Shown here: positions 23,537 through 31,324 of the stretch, one piece after another | Layout of the letters: each line of letters begins with the position of its first letter | How positions within the stretch are numbered: the first letter of the stretch is position 1 | From: a virus | Strand: one strand, 5' to 3' | DNA: 64,000 nucleotides | Virus record (IMG/VR): IMGVR_UViG_3300009026_000007 | Coordinates: 24,520-88,519 of that record | Notes under the pieces: generated by a model | Told to the model about the DNA's origin: nothing | Databases searched by the model: none | What the model saw: the letters and a program-made list of their open reading frames with translations, nothing else | Position numbers and translations under genes: made by a program

Positions 23537-23774
23537 ATGGTGTACACCTCCGACATCCACACGATAAACCCATAGGCTTCATACGGTCTTCTGGAGATAG
23601 ATTCTCCATGCTCTCCCACAGACACTTAGTTTCACGAGTAATATCATACTTAGGTTGTTCTTGACTCAACCACCCAAATCTTTTATACCGTGCAATACTT
23701 TCTTCCGTCTCTTTGCGAAGTTGTTTTAGTTCATCTTCTACGTTCTGCATACGATCTTCTAGTGTAATGTTCAT
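23526..23774 (-). CDS. Coiled-coil small protein, 82 aa
   Basis: N-terminal helix LEDRMQNVEDELKQLRKETE, then CLWESMENLSPEDRMKPMG and CGCRRC. The first part is paralogous to the protein at 24259 (IEDRMSNVDKELKKLREEL). Confidence 0.64.
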   Translation of the reverse strand: MNITLEDRMQNVEDELKQLRKETEESIARYKRFGWLSQEQPKYDITRETKCLWESMENLSPEDRMKPMGLSCGCRRCTPYAL

Positions 23775-24262
23775 TTCAATTCCTTCGGTAATCCATCATA
23801 AACCTCTTTAAAGTGTCCGCGTATCACCATCCTACGTAGAGCACTATACATATAATCACATTCACCCTGTTTGTCACCTGTAAAGGGCTTACCACTTATC
23901 CAATCTGTGTTTGTAGGCCATCCTACCATTTTCTTAACACGTTTGCCATCAGTTTCAAGTAACCCCCAACCATTAGGCAATTCATATGGTGTAATTAGTC
24001 CGCTGGGTGTAAGAAAAAACCTCCAATCGCCTAGTCCTATACTTGGATCAAGCCTAAACTTCTTTCTACGATCTACAAGGAAATCACTTCTAGATGTTTT
24101 ACACTCGATCAGACACGACACCCTGTTACGAAAACCTAAACAGTCTGGTTGTTCTCCAGACGTAGTAGATGCTTTGAATTTATCATGGAAGACAACACCA
24201 AATCCATTTTTAAATAAGAATTTTTCTGCAATTAGGCAAAGCTCTGAGTGTGTGATAGTCAT
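23771..24262 (-). CDS. PD-(D/E)XK nuclease-like protein, 163 aa
   Basis: GEQPDCLGFRNRVSCLIECK gives the core PD-x(n)-ExK: D in QPD, E and K in IECK. It lies at about residues 37-56, followed by TSRSDFL. This fits a small VRR-NUC or Vsr-like nuclease acting on DNA; the partner or substrate is unknown. ATGA overlap with the coiled-coil genes on each side, which are paralogues of each other. Confidence 0.72.
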   Translation of the reverse strand: MTITHSELCLIAEKFLFKNGFGVVFHDKFKASTTSGEQPDCLGFRNRVSCLIECKTSRSDFLVDRRKKFRLDPSIGLGDWRFFLTPSGLITPYELPNGWGLLETDGKRVKKMVGWPTNTDWISGKPFTGDKQGECDYMYSALRRMVIRGHFKEVYDGLPKELK

Positions 24263-24417
24263 TCTTCATCCTTTAAGTCTTCCACGTAAGCTTTCAGAAC
24301 CCTTTGCTGCTGTTCTGGTGTCAAGTATTTAGGTAAAAGTTCTACACGTAACTCTTCTCGTAGTTTCTTAAGTTCTTTGTCAACATTAGACATGCGATCT
24401 TCAATTGATTGTTTCAT
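24259..24417 (-). CDS. Coiled-coil small protein, 52 aa
   Basis: MKQSIEDRMSNVDKELKKLR is paralogous to the start of the protein at 23526. The two bracket the nuclease gene with 4 bp overlaps, so they may form a complex with it (inference only). Confidence 0.62.
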   Translation of the reverse strand: MKQSIEDRMSNVDKELKKLREELRVELLPKYLTPEQQQRVLKAYVEDLKDEE

Positions 24418-24608
24418 TTTTCACTAAGCTCCTTTAAAGCATGTTGGTATCTACCAAACATAATATCAAAAGTATCTTCAACAATCAAGTTGTTCGGTTT
24501 AGGTTCTCCACGAAGGCACATTTTCCCACTCCCATGCTCATTCTCCTCATAGCATTTATGTTTAGGTCTTTTACCACATGTGCATAAGTAGGCATGTCCA
24601 TTATCCAT
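24414..24608 (-). CDS. Cys-containing small protein, 64 aa
   Basis: YLCTCGKRPKHKC and later KMCLRG suggest a metal site; C-terminal helix FGRYQHALKELSEK. Unknown. Confidence 0.6.
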   Translation of the reverse strand: MDNGHAYLCTCGKRPKHKCYEENEHGSGKMCLRGEPKPNNLIVEDTFDIMFGRYQHALKELSEK

Positions 24609-24807
24609 TGATTATCTTCTCCATCCAACAAAAGAGTTGATAAATCAGGTAGCAAGTTAAGCCTAAAGGCCAAATTAAGGAACCAAAAGTTATGAAAAAT
24701 AAATCCTCTTTATTAACATAACCCCAATCCTTCTTACCTTTCTTTACGAGAAACAGAAAAGAGCCTAGACAAGACACCAGATATAAGATAATTGCTAATG
24801 TAATCAT
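24601..24807 (-). CDS. Membrane protein with two helices, 68 aa
   Basis: Hydrophobic segments at about residues 3-20 (LAIILYLVSCLGSFLFL) and 38-60 (FITFGSLIWPLGLTCYLI) with a Lys-rich link: two membrane helices. Unknown role. Confidence 0.62.
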   Translation of the reverse strand: MITLAIILYLVSCLGSFLFLVKKGKKDWGYVNKEDLFFITFGSLIWPLGLTCYLIYQLFCWMEKIING

Positions 24808-25010
24808 TTATTCCTCCAATAATTCTCACACTCAGATTGATAACAACCTTTTGATTTAAAGAATAGCCAATTGTGCTTCATCCCACTACCACATAGCGGA
24901 CATGGATCACCATTGCAGCCTACACGCATTAGTGGTGGCTTAGGCGGTGCAGATGGAGCTTTAGGTCTAATAATACCCTCTGGCATGGGTGTAACTGCTT
25001 TAGCTGTCAT
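24804..25010 (-). CDS. Pro-rich zinc-ribbon protein, 68 aa
   Basis: Pro/Ala-rich N-terminal third (RPKAPSAPPKPP), then CNGDPCPLCGSGM and a late C...C pair, so a zinc ribbon is likely. ATGA overlaps on both sides. Confidence 0.62.
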   Translation of the reverse strand: MTAKAVTPMPEGIIRPKAPSAPPKPPLMRVGCNGDPCPLCGSGMKHNWLFFKSKGCYQSECENYWRNK

Positions 25011-25177
25011 TTTATAACACTCCTTTTGTCAATACAAATTTCTTGCTCACCTCGTGCATGGTATAAAACACCACCTTTCTTTTCACAATCCGTATGTTCC
25101 TTCTCTACTTGTCTAATATTCCAAGGCAACCAAATACAAAATAAGATTATAGCGCAAATAATAGCAAATGTTTTCAT
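25007..25177 (-). CDS. Exported or membrane-anchored small protein, 56 aa
   Basis: Hydrophobic N-terminus MKTFAIICAIILFCIWLPW like a signal anchor, then a polar domain with two Cys (TDCEKKGGVLYH and EICIDK) that could pair outside the cytoplasm. Confidence 0.58.
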   Translation of the reverse strand: MKTFAIICAIILFCIWLPWNIRQVEKEHTDCEKKGGVLYHARGEQEICIDKRSVIK

Positions 25178-25186
25178 AAATCCGTC

Positions 25187-25390
25187 CTATTTAAATTTCT
25201 TTCCACGATTATAACTAGCCTTCTTCCACTTGTACAGTAATCTTTCCTCTTCTTTCTGATAATCGTCAGCATATTTTAAATATTGACTTGCTAGAAGGGT
25301 CGTATCTGGAGATTCTGGGTTAAGGGAGGCTGCTAGCTTTCTGTAGTAGGCTGGAACACTTGGTTGTGGTAGGTCTCTTTTACCGCTCAA
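25187..25390 (-). CDS. Hypothetical basic protein, 67 aa
   Basis: Helical and Lys-rich end (LLYKWKKASYNRGKKFK), may bind nucleic acid. Overlaps the next gene by 11 bp. Confidence 0.6.
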   Translation of the reverse strand: MSGKRDLPQPSVPAYYRKLAASLNPESPDTTLLASQYLKYADDYQKEEERLLYKWKKASYNRGKKFK

Positions 25391-25571
25391 TGTCCAAAAC
25401 CTCCAACACCCAACATGGATTAATTAATCCTCGTGTTTCTTTCATAACAAGGCTCATAGCTTCTTCTTTGGATGTGTATGTTTGAGACTGTAGGTACTTA
25501 CCAATCCAATCTTTCCAGTTCTGTGCATACTCTTTATCATGCAAAGCGGTAGTAGGCTTTTCAAGATCCAT
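25380..25571 (-). CDS. Hypothetical protein, 63 aa
   Basis: MDLEKPTTALHDKEYAQNW; helical, contains KEEAMSLVMKETRG. Unknown. Confidence 0.6.
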   Translation of the reverse strand: MDLEKPTTALHDKEYAQNWKDWIGKYLQSQTYTSKEEAMSLVMKETRGLINPCWVLEVLDIER

Positions 25572-25572
25572 A

Positions 25573-25809
25573 TCAACTCACCTTGTAAATCAAGTAACCC
25601 TTCTCGATAGCCTCAGCAAGCTTTACAAGCTGCATATTTCGCTGTGGAAGGTATGTGTAATACTCACCATCTTTCTTAACGATACTAAATACAGCATTCT
25701 CAACATCTGCAAAGCGAATAGATGAGATTGATTTCAATACAACTCCATCTTGTGCTGTGTAGAACGATGTTACTCCGTTAATTGTACGTACTTTGATGTG
25801 ATTACTCAT
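25573..25809 (-). CDS. Hypothetical protein, 78 aa
   Basis: Beta-rich; ends in a helix VKLAEAIEKGYLIYKV. Unknown. Confidence 0.62.
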   Translation of the reverse strand: MSNHIKVRTINGVTSFYTAQDGVVLKSISSIRFADVENAVFSIVKKDGEYYTYLPQRNMQLVKLAEAIEKGYLIYKVS

Positions 25810-26363
25810 TTGTATAACTCCATTAGTCGATCACGCTCTCTTTGTTTAGTTAATTGTGCAAATTTGTTTTGCTGATTAAGTTGACGATCTTTACGGTACT
25901 CAATAAGTTCAACATATCTCTCACAGCGTTTTTTATAGTAAGGTAAGATGTTATTTTCTAGGTATTCAACTTCAGCATCAGTCATCCAAGATGGAGTTGA
26001 CTTCAAAATATATCCCAAGCATACATAAAGCCCATGGTCCCCAAACTTAGGTTTGAATAGAAGCGATGAATAATCCTTTACAGCGGTATGTTGTATATGA
26101 ACACCAAACTCAAAAGTCTCTCCTGAAACAACATCATAAAACTCTGATTGTACCAGACTTTGGTTTGGTCTGTTAACATTAACATAAATACTTTCAAAAT
26201 TATGTTCTTCTGAAAATATAAACCTCTTTGGATCTTCTTTCCAAGCTTTCAAGATTGCGTATACTGGTTCAGAGATATTAGGAAGTTTCACAACTAAATG
26301 CTCTGGGTGGTACTCTTCTGATGATCTATCACCAAACAAACTCTCTTTAATCCATTTAAACAT
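25806..26363 (-). CDS. Hypothetical protein, 185 aa
   Basis: MFKWIKESLFGDRSSEEYHP at the start; C-terminal helix rich in Gln/Arg/Lys (RKDRQLNQQNKFAQLTKQR) looks like a coiled coil. ATG 26363 follows AAGGGG; a 12-codon longer reading would overlap the upstream gene by 44 bp. Function unknown. Confidence 0.64.
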   Translation of the reverse strand: MFKWIKESLFGDRSSEEYHPEHLVVKLPNISEPVYAILKAWKEDPKRFIFSEEHNFESIYVNVNRPNQSLVQSEFYDVVSGETFEFGVHIQHTAVKDYSSLLFKPKFGDHGLYVCLGYILKSTPSWMTDAEVEYLENNILPYYKKRCERYVELIEYRKDRQLNQQNKFAQLTKQRERDRLMELYK

Positions 26364-26577
26364 AATAAATCCCCTTCTCTCGTCGTTCAGTGTCAGCATC
26401 TATAACACCCTTCCAATAAGCATTGGTGAACATCATCCAGCTTGTTTGGGTATTCAAGTCTTGGAAATATTTATCCAGTGTAGGGTGTAGCTTCACATTC
26501 ATCAATGTGGTATCCATTCCCCAAGACTGCGCAAGAGATACGAATGTCTGGAATTGATCTTCGTGTGATTTAACCAT
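26356..26577 (-). CDS. Hypothetical protein, 73 aa
   Basis: Soluble protein with TSWMMFTNAYWKGVIDADTE. Overlaps the gene after by 8 bp. Unknown. Confidence 0.6.
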   Translation of the reverse strand: MVKSHEDQFQTFVSLAQSWGMDTTLMNVKLHPTLDKYFQDLNTQTSWMMFTNAYWKGVIDADTERREKGIYYV

Positions 26578-26753
26578 TATGGCTTGTCCTGCATCTTGTA
26601 CACTGAAAGAATTGTAAGAGGAACACTGACAGGAAAGAACAAAGCTGCAATAAAGCTACCTTTTAGACTAAATTTATGCTTGGCTGCATAGCAACACAAA
26701 GCATCATTGTGAATTGTTAACAGAACACCTACAACATAGATTATAAATAACAT
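26577..26753 (-). CDS. Small membrane protein, 58 aa
   Basis: Hydrophobic helices at residues 1-13 (MLFIIYVVGVLLT) and 33-52 (SFIAALFFPVSVPLTILSV). AGGAGAGG upstream. Unknown. Confidence 0.56.
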   Translation of the reverse strand: MLFIIYVVGVLLTIHNDALCCYAAKHKFSLKGSFIAALFFPVSVPLTILSVYKMQDKP

Positions 26754-26871
26754 ATTCCTCTCCTAAAACAATCGGTAAAATTCATATAACAAACATAGCT
26801 TATCATATGAACCTATGCAATGCAACCCCTTTACTAATAAAACGTCTCCAGCATGCTAAAACACCGCATAA

Positions 26872-27216
26872 CTATTCACTTTTCTGCGAGAATTCAAGTA
26901 CAAGCCCCACCATAGCTACAGCAGTCCATGTACAATTAGCATTTACAAGCTGATTTAGGTTACTAAAACCCGTTGACTCAATAAATGCCTCCATGTCTAC
27001 TCCAGTCTTCTTGCAAGCTCGACGGATGTACTTTGTAGCTGATGCTGGAATGTACCAATGTGGCATAGTTAGCTTGTACTTTGAGGCAATTTCACGCCAA
27101 TATGGTTCATCTGCATAATCTGTTTTGAGGTTAGCTTTAGCATATTCTTGAGCTTCCAGTCGTTTCTGTTTAGCTTGCTCTCGTTGTTCTTCAGTCATCG
27201 GAACTAGATGTGTCAT
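26872..27216 (-). CDS. Hypothetical protein, 114 aa
   Basis: Charged helical start (TEEQREQAKQKRLEAQEYAK), then a mixed domain with HWYIPASATKYIRRACKK, possibly a DNA-binding helical unit. AAGGAGAC upstream. A 118 bp gap without a gene follows it. Confidence 0.62.
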   Translation of the reverse strand: MTHLVPMTEEQREQAKQKRLEAQEYAKANLKTDYADEPYWREIASKYKLTMPHWYIPASATKYIRRACKKTGVDMEAFIESTGFSNLNQLVNANCTWTAVAMVGLVLEFSQKSE

Positions 27217-27284
27217 TTTGTCTCCTTACGCATTCTTTTGCAGACCTTAGACGATTTTAGCCGAAGATCTGCACTATATTTCAC

Positions 27285-27572
27285 TTATATGGTGATACCG
27301 CTGTTCATAGAACATTTCTTAACCAAATAACTATGAATATCTTTAATGGTTTCTTCTGTAAAGCTATACCCTTCCTTAGATTTCTCAATCACAAGCTCTC
27401 GTGTAACATCCCAAGCTTTAGATTGACATTCCTTGAACACAGCATCATGCCAATTGTTATACATTGTACCACTTCCCACAATAACGTTCTGCTTTGGTGG
27501 GCTAATTGTACAGCCTGTTATCACAACAGTCAATGATATTGTCAGGATAAGCTTTACAGAAGAAATATTCAT
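27285..27572 (-). CDS. Small lipoprotein, 95 aa
   Basis: Signal peptide with lipobox: VKLILTISLTVVITGC, Cys at residue 21, so the mature protein would be lipid-anchored. The rest is helical, two Cys at the end. Short phage lipoproteins include o-spanins and superinfection-exclusion proteins; it is not paired with an i-spanin-like gene here. Confidence 0.68.
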   Translation of the reverse strand: MNISSVKLILTISLTVVITGCTISPPKQNVIVGSGTMYNNWHDAVFKECQSKAWDVTRELVIEKSKEGYSFTEETIKDIHSYLVKKCSMNSGITI

Positions 27573-27608
27573 TTTGGTTTGTCCTTGAGGGGCTTCCTCA
27601 GTGAGACT

Positions 27609-28031
27609 TTATGGAAACATATATTCAAATTCCTGAATTATAATTTTCTTACGTTTTACAAATTGATCAAAGATAGTGTCTTCTAGTTTTGGTGTACCCC
27701 AATCAAATTCATCTGGAACATTCAAAACAGAAATGATTTTATCTAAATCTGAAATCAAGACTTTCTCCTCTCCGTCTAATTCAATAAGATTATCAGCATT
27801 CACAAACACAATCTCATCTGCCCATGTGATAAGGGCTTCACTGATAGGGATGAGTGCAAAATCCTTACAGCTACCACACGCACGAGTGTTTAGACCAAGG
27901 CGTTTATGGATTACATTGGCAGCAGTAGGTGAACGAAGAAGTCCCGCACTACAAACACACAGAATCTTCTTGGTGGTCCCTTGGAACTGGTTTCCAACGT
28001 TTACTAGCTGGTTTCTGTTAGCCTTGATCAT
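27609..28031 (-). CDS. LMW protein-tyrosine-phosphatase-like protein, 140 aa
   Basis: KKILCVCSAGLLRSPTAANV contains C-x5-R-S-P (CSAGLLRSP) at about residues 28-36, the phosphate loop of low-molecular-weight phosphatases, right after the first strand. The late D-P acid motif is not obvious; DEFDWGTP may replace it. It would remove phosphate from protein or small molecules of the host, or bind it only. Confidence 0.7.
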   Translation of the reverse strand: MIKANRNQLVNVGNQFQGTTKKILCVCSAGLLRSPTAANVIHKRLGLNTRACGSCKDFALIPISEALITWADEIVFVNADNLIELDGEEKVLISDLDKIISVLNVPDEFDWGTPKLEDTIFDQFVKRKKIIIQEFEYMFP

Positions 28032-28212
28032 TTTCTTTCTCCTTTATTGATTCAATGTACTCTAATACATCTTGAGTCTGTTGTACGGCATAGGAAATAA
28101 GTTCATTTGGCTCAACACCACAAGCTTTAGATATGCGCTTGCAACGACGATCACATTTATCAAGATCACGTTTAAGGAATTCAAGTTCTTTTACCAACTT
28201 ATCTTTAGTCAT
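28018..28212 (-). CDS. Coiled-coil-like small protein, 64 aa
   Basis: Helical KLVKELEFLKRDLDKCDRRC start and a second helix; two Cys pairs. Overlaps the phosphatase-like gene by 14 bp. Confidence 0.6.
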   Translation of the reverse strand: MTKDKLVKELEFLKRDLDKCDRRCKRISKACGVEPNELISYAVQQTQDVLEYIESIKEKENDQG

Positions 28213-28360
28213 TAATCACCTTTATTTTCTTACGTTCATATTTTTTAGCTTTCCATTCTTTACAAACGTAATCACTAGAACATCTTAACTCTTTAGCTTC
28301 ACAGAGGCCATCTTCAGGCCACTTAAACCAGAATTTACAACCGCCACAAGATTTATTCAC
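28205..28360 (-). CDS. Cys-rich small protein, 51 aa
   Basis: SCGGCKFW, DGLCEA, LRCSS and YVCKEW give five Cys near a usual zinc spacing. Start is GTG at 28360 after GGAGG. Overlaps the next gene by 8 bp. Confidence 0.58.
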   Translation of the reverse strand: MNKSCGGCKFWFKWPEDGLCEAKELRCSSDYVCKEWKAKKYERKKIKVIND

Positions 28361-28395
28361 TGAAGATCCTCCTAATTAATTTATAAATCCATAAT

Positions 28396-28433
28396 AACAA
28401 AAAGAGCAACCAATCACAAGGACTGGCTGCTCT
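28396..28433 (-). terminator. Rho-independent terminator, leftward
   Basis: On the minus strand AGAGCAGCCAGTC pairs with GATTGGTTGCTCT (two G-U pairs), followed by TTTTGTT. The plus strand would have A-C mismatches instead, so it is directional. It splits the leftward cluster into two transcription units. Confidence 0.78.
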
Positions 28434-28444
28434 ATAAATATCTA

Positions 28445-28633
28445 TCAACTCTTATCTTGAAATAGGGTCTCGCTATTTTCCTCATAGTACTCTCTGATCA
28501 TCTGATTAATATCTCTGTCAGACCAGTTCGTTCCTACAATAATCTTGACTGCATTTGTAGGGCTTCCAGATTGCCAATCAAACATGTCAACCCAGCACCA
28601 ATTGCCATTTGGGAATAAGAATACTCTGTCCAT
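28445..28633 (-). CDS. Hypothetical protein, 62 aa
   Basis: Trp-rich (NGNWCWVDMFDW); acidic C-terminal helix. Last gene before the leftward terminator. Unknown. Confidence 0.62.
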   Translation of the reverse strand: MDRVFLFPNGNWCWVDMFDWQSGSPTNAVKIIVGTNWSDRDINQMIREYYEENSETLFQDKS

Positions 28634-28642
28634 AAATACTCC

Positions 28643-29053
28643 TCACAGATATTTAGAGTAAAGCATGTATTCATAAGCCTTGTCTACAAAGTTTACAAGA
28701 TTACTTGTAGTGCGAATATGTCCAGTTTTCTTGTTTAGTTGGATATTGACAATGTTTACAATCTTAGCAGCTTTAGCTTTACGGATTTTGTAGTGGGTGA
28801 AGTCAAAGGGAGCTTTGAAGTCTTTACCATGCCAATCTGTGTAAGCACCATTGTGCAGAAGACAAGCAGTGTGCACAGAAATACTCTTACGAGCTTTGTT
28901 CTCGTAGTCGTAGCTTACGAAATGTGGTGAACCGAACAGACGCCCTTCGTATTCATAATTAAGTCCACGCATGAATTCTATCAAAGATTTGAACTGAAGC
29001 TTATATGTGTCAATGATTTCTTCTGGTAGAAGGATATTTTCTGTAGCTGTCAT
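28643..29053 (-). CDS. Hypothetical protein, 136 aa
   Basis: Basic protein with HYKIRKAKAAKIVNIV in the middle. No motif recognised. AGGAGAAAC upstream. Confidence 0.64.
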   Translation of the reverse strand: MTATENILLPEEIIDTYKLQFKSLIEFMRGLNYEYEGRLFGSPHFVSYDYENKARKSISVHTACLLHNGAYTDWHGKDFKAPFDFTHYKIRKAKAAKIVNIVNIQLNKKTGHIRTTSNLVNFVDKAYEYMLYSKYL

Positions 29054-29065
29054 TTAGTTTCTCCT

Positions 29066-29470
29066 TTAAATTTTAATTACTTCAACATTATTCGCACGAA
29101 GGTAGTCAAGACCCTCTGTGCTACGATATTCGTTACGATAGTAAACTTTGGTGATCCCTGCGTCAATAATATCAATTGAACAAAACTTGCAACATCCATG
29201 CGTGCAGAATAGCACGCTTCCAATAGAACTTTCATTGCTTTTTACTAAGGCAAGTAGCGCATTCTTTTCACTGTGACGTGTCTCAGGTTTAGTATTACCA
29301 CTCTCATCCTCAAGAGGACCACTAAGGAAAGCTGGCAGAGCATTATACCCTGTAGCAATAATGTTGTTATTCTTTACAATAACACTACCAACCTTAAGCC
29401 TTTGTGCAGAAGAGGTTTCAGCAACAGCTTCTGCAATCCTCATATACATAAGCTGATGTTTTAGTTTCAT
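29066..29470 (-). CDS. dCMP/cytidine deaminase family protein, 134 aa
   Basis: RHSEKNAL gives the zinc-site H-x-E and THGCCKFC the P/S-C-x2-C half of deoxycytidylate deaminases. KVGSVIVKNNNIIATGYN is the usual preceding strand. It would convert dCMP to dUMP for thymidylate supply. The normal PCxxC is changed to GCCKFC. Length fits small phage enzymes. Confidence 0.88.
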   Translation of the reverse strand: MKLKHQLMYMRIAEAVAETSSAQRLKVGSVIVKNNNIIATGYNALPAFLSGPLEDESGNTKPETRHSEKNALLALVKSNESSIGSVLFCTHGCCKFCSIDIIDAGITKVYYRNEYRSTEGLDYLRANNVEVIKI

Positions 29471-29877
29471 TAAATCTCCCCTTCCAAATAAACCCTTGCT
29501 GCAAATGTCACAAATCTTCTAGGTCCATCTTTGTAATCATACACCACCCCATCTTTAACACAAAGTGCATGACCCCTGACTAGGATGTAATATCTCCCTT
29601 TATTATGCTTCTCACAGAAGGCTTTAAGATTTATCCTCTCAGTAGTACCATATGGACCAACCTTAATCTTAGCTTTCTTGCAACTGTCTAAAGCCTTTTC
29701 AATATCTTTAAGCAGCATACCTCTACGGTTTATTCTACCATGTTTCTTCAACCAAGCATGCGCAGCTTCATAAGAACAATCGAAAGTATTAACCCAAGCT
29801 TTCACGGTACAGTCATTATGCTCTTTAAGAGATTTACTTTTACTTATAAGTTCCTCCGAGTATTTTATATGTTCCAT
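29470..29877 (-). CDS. Papain-like cysteine peptidase-like protein, 135 aa
   Basis: HNDCTVKAWVNTF (about residues 18-30) and ILVRGHALCVKDGVVYD (about 103-119) match the Cys and His blocks of small papain/C39-type peptidases; the D after the His block may complete a triad. Gene order next to a deaminase gives no substrate. ATG 29877 follows AGGAGAG; a longer frame overlaps the upstream gene. A protease-fold call by pattern only. Confidence 0.55.
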   Translation of the reverse strand: MEHIKYSEELISKSKSLKEHNDCTVKAWVNTFDCSYEAAHAWLKKHGRINRRGMLLKDIEKALDSCKKAKIKVGPYGTTERINLKAFCEKHNKGRYYILVRGHALCVKDGVVYDYKDGPRRFVTFAARVYLEGEI

Positions 29878-29887
29878 TAAGTCTCTC

Positions 29888-30181
29888 CTAATTTGGTGCC
29901 TTTTGACCTTTTCGACAAGAAGTTCCCGTAGCTGATAGGCCGCCAGACTCAAGCTTCGACTTGCTTACAATATTCTTAGATGTCTTCACAACATACCTAC
30001 CAACACCAAATAGCTCATCACACTTATCTTGCGCTAACTTCCTATCACTTGTCTTATAGAAATAATAGTCTTGCATAGCACTCATTGAAAAGAAACTTCC
30101 AGGCTCAACGAAGTCATATGACGTGTAGTCGGTGAATGAGACGATAACCACTTCGATATCTTTAGGTTTCTTTTCAGTCAC
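29888..30181 (-). CDS. Hypothetical protein, 97 aa
   Basis: Ends with a low-complexity, Gly/Ser/Lys-rich tail (SKLESGGLSATGTSCRKGQK). N-terminus beta-rich. Unknown. Confidence 0.62.
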   Translation of the reverse strand: MTEKKPKDIEVVIVSFTDYTSYDFVEPGSFFSMSAMQDYYFYKTSDRKLAQDKCDELFGVGRYVVKTSKNIVSKSKLESGGLSATGTSCRKGQKAPN

Positions 30182-30336
30182 TCTACTTCCCTCTTGCTAA
30201 CTGAAATAAATGCAAAACCTTCTGTTAAATAACAATCTGAATCTTTAAACTCCTCAGCTTTTTCTTCTGTATTAAATACACCTAGGATATCTGTACCACC
30301 TGAATCAAAACCTTGCACAATCCATACATAACTCAT
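30178..30336 (-). CDS. Hypothetical protein, 52 aa
   Basis: MSYVWIVQGFDSGGTDILGV with NTEEKAEEFKDS; strand-helix-strand unit as in several other small proteins here. Overlaps both neighbours by 4 bp. Confidence 0.6.
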   Translation of the reverse strand: MSYVWIVQGFDSGGTDILGVFNTEEKAEEFKDSDCYLTEGFAFISVSKREVE

Positions 30337-30470
30337 TGCCAATCCCCTTGAGCGTATTCCAAGTCTACTTCTTGATTCCAGAAAGGATCTACATCAAAAT
30401 TGTGCTCATGTATACACAAAAAATCTTCGTAGTCATCACCAAGCTCATAAACCAAATCATTCAAATTCAT
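30333..30470 (-). CDS. Hypothetical acidic protein, 45 aa
   Basis: Very acidic (NDLVYELGDDYEDFL; DVDPFWNQEVDLEYA), may mimic nucleic acid charge, but that is a guess. First gene after the 30500 promoter with GGAGAC upstream. Confidence 0.58.
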   Translation of the reverse strand: MNLNDLVYELGDDYEDFLCIHEHNFDVDPFWNQEVDLEYAQGDWQ

Positions 30471-30499
30471 TTTAGTCTCCTTTGTGTTAATCTGTCGCT

Positions 30500-30528
30500 A
30501 TTGTAAGCCGACAGATTGTTTAAGTCAA
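30500..30528 (-). promoter_or_regulatory. sigma70 promoter, leftward
   Basis: Minus strand TTGACT (30528-30523), 17 nt, TACAAT (30505-30500). Starts the unit that ends at the 28396 terminator. Confidence 0.72.
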
Positions 30529-30531
30529 CAA

Positions 30532-31323
30532 CTATTTTACAATTACTTCGTCAGCATCGTCTACTTTGACTGGTTTTGGTTTAGATTTCCGGGCTAACTT
30601 CTTAGCAGCTTCGTCTTTTTGTTTGTCGTATGCAATTAGAGCTTTTGTCACAGCTTGTTCAACGATTTCATCAATTGTAGGCATGTCGTCAAAGCTTTCT
30701 TCTTCCTCAAGAGCAGCTAGGCGTTGATTCTGGGGGCAGTCAGATGATCCGCAATCACAAGGTTGTGACTTTTGGTACTCATAGAAGTTTTCCATTCGCC
30801 GCTCAAGTTCTTTAGCGCCAAACCAGAACTCCTTGCCTTCATTACAGAGTTCTAACTCACGATCATCCAGTAGGCCACTATAGGTTGAGATAATTTCCTC
30901 TTCCATTTGTTTCAAACCAAACTCAGTCTGACTCTTGATATCAGGATTTTTACCAATTGCACCCCACCATGCGCAATGTGCCATAAACTGAATGTGTGGT
31001 GCCCAACCATGCTGTTTACAAGCCAAAAAGATACCTGTTGCAGCGCTCATGCAGTCATACTCAATGAAACCTACAACATTCGCTTCTGATTCTTGAACTG
31101 CGTTTACGATCATCCGTTCCGATGCAACAGATCCACCTCTTGAATTTATACGGATCAAAATTTCGTCTTGTGAACCTGAGCTACGAAGGATATTGCACAA
31201 GTCTACATAGTTTTCTGGTTCGGTAATTGGACCTGTCAAATAGTAAGTATGCTGTGAGCCTCGAACCTCTGTTGTAAAGATGTTCTTAGGTGAGAACATT
31301 GGGATAAAACTTTCTTCACTCAT
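30532..31323 (-). CDS. ClpP-like protease, 263 aa
   Basis: INSRGGSVAS (oxyanion strand), DCMSAATG with the nucleophile Ser at about residue 98, and FMAHCAWWG with the His at about 125 show the ClpP fold and order. It is longer than ClpP, with an acidic Glu-rich segment and a Lys-rich C-terminus. Phage ClpP-like proteins serve in head maturation or as stand-alone proteases; here a separate S49 maturation protease exists at 46816, so another role is likely. Start ATG 31323 follows GGGAG. Confidence 0.8.
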   Translation of the reverse strand: MSEESFIPMFSPKNIFTTEVRGSQHTYYLTGPITEPENYVDLCNILRSSGSQDEILIRINSRGGSVASERMIVNAVQESEANVVGFIEYDCMSAATGIFLACKQHGWAPHIQFMAHCAWWGAIGKNPDIKSQTEFGLKQMEEEIISTYSGLLDDRELELCNEGKEFWFGAKELERRMENFYEYQKSQPCDCGSSDCPQNQRLAALEEEESFDDMPTIDEIVEQAVTKALIAYDKQKDEAAKKLARKSKPKPVKVDDADEVIVK

Positions 31324-31324
31324 A

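Noticed and set aside
24485-24673. A 62-codon open frame on the minus strand
   Set aside because: It overlaps the Cys-containing gene at 24414 and the membrane gene at 24601 in another frame and lacks a ribosome site.
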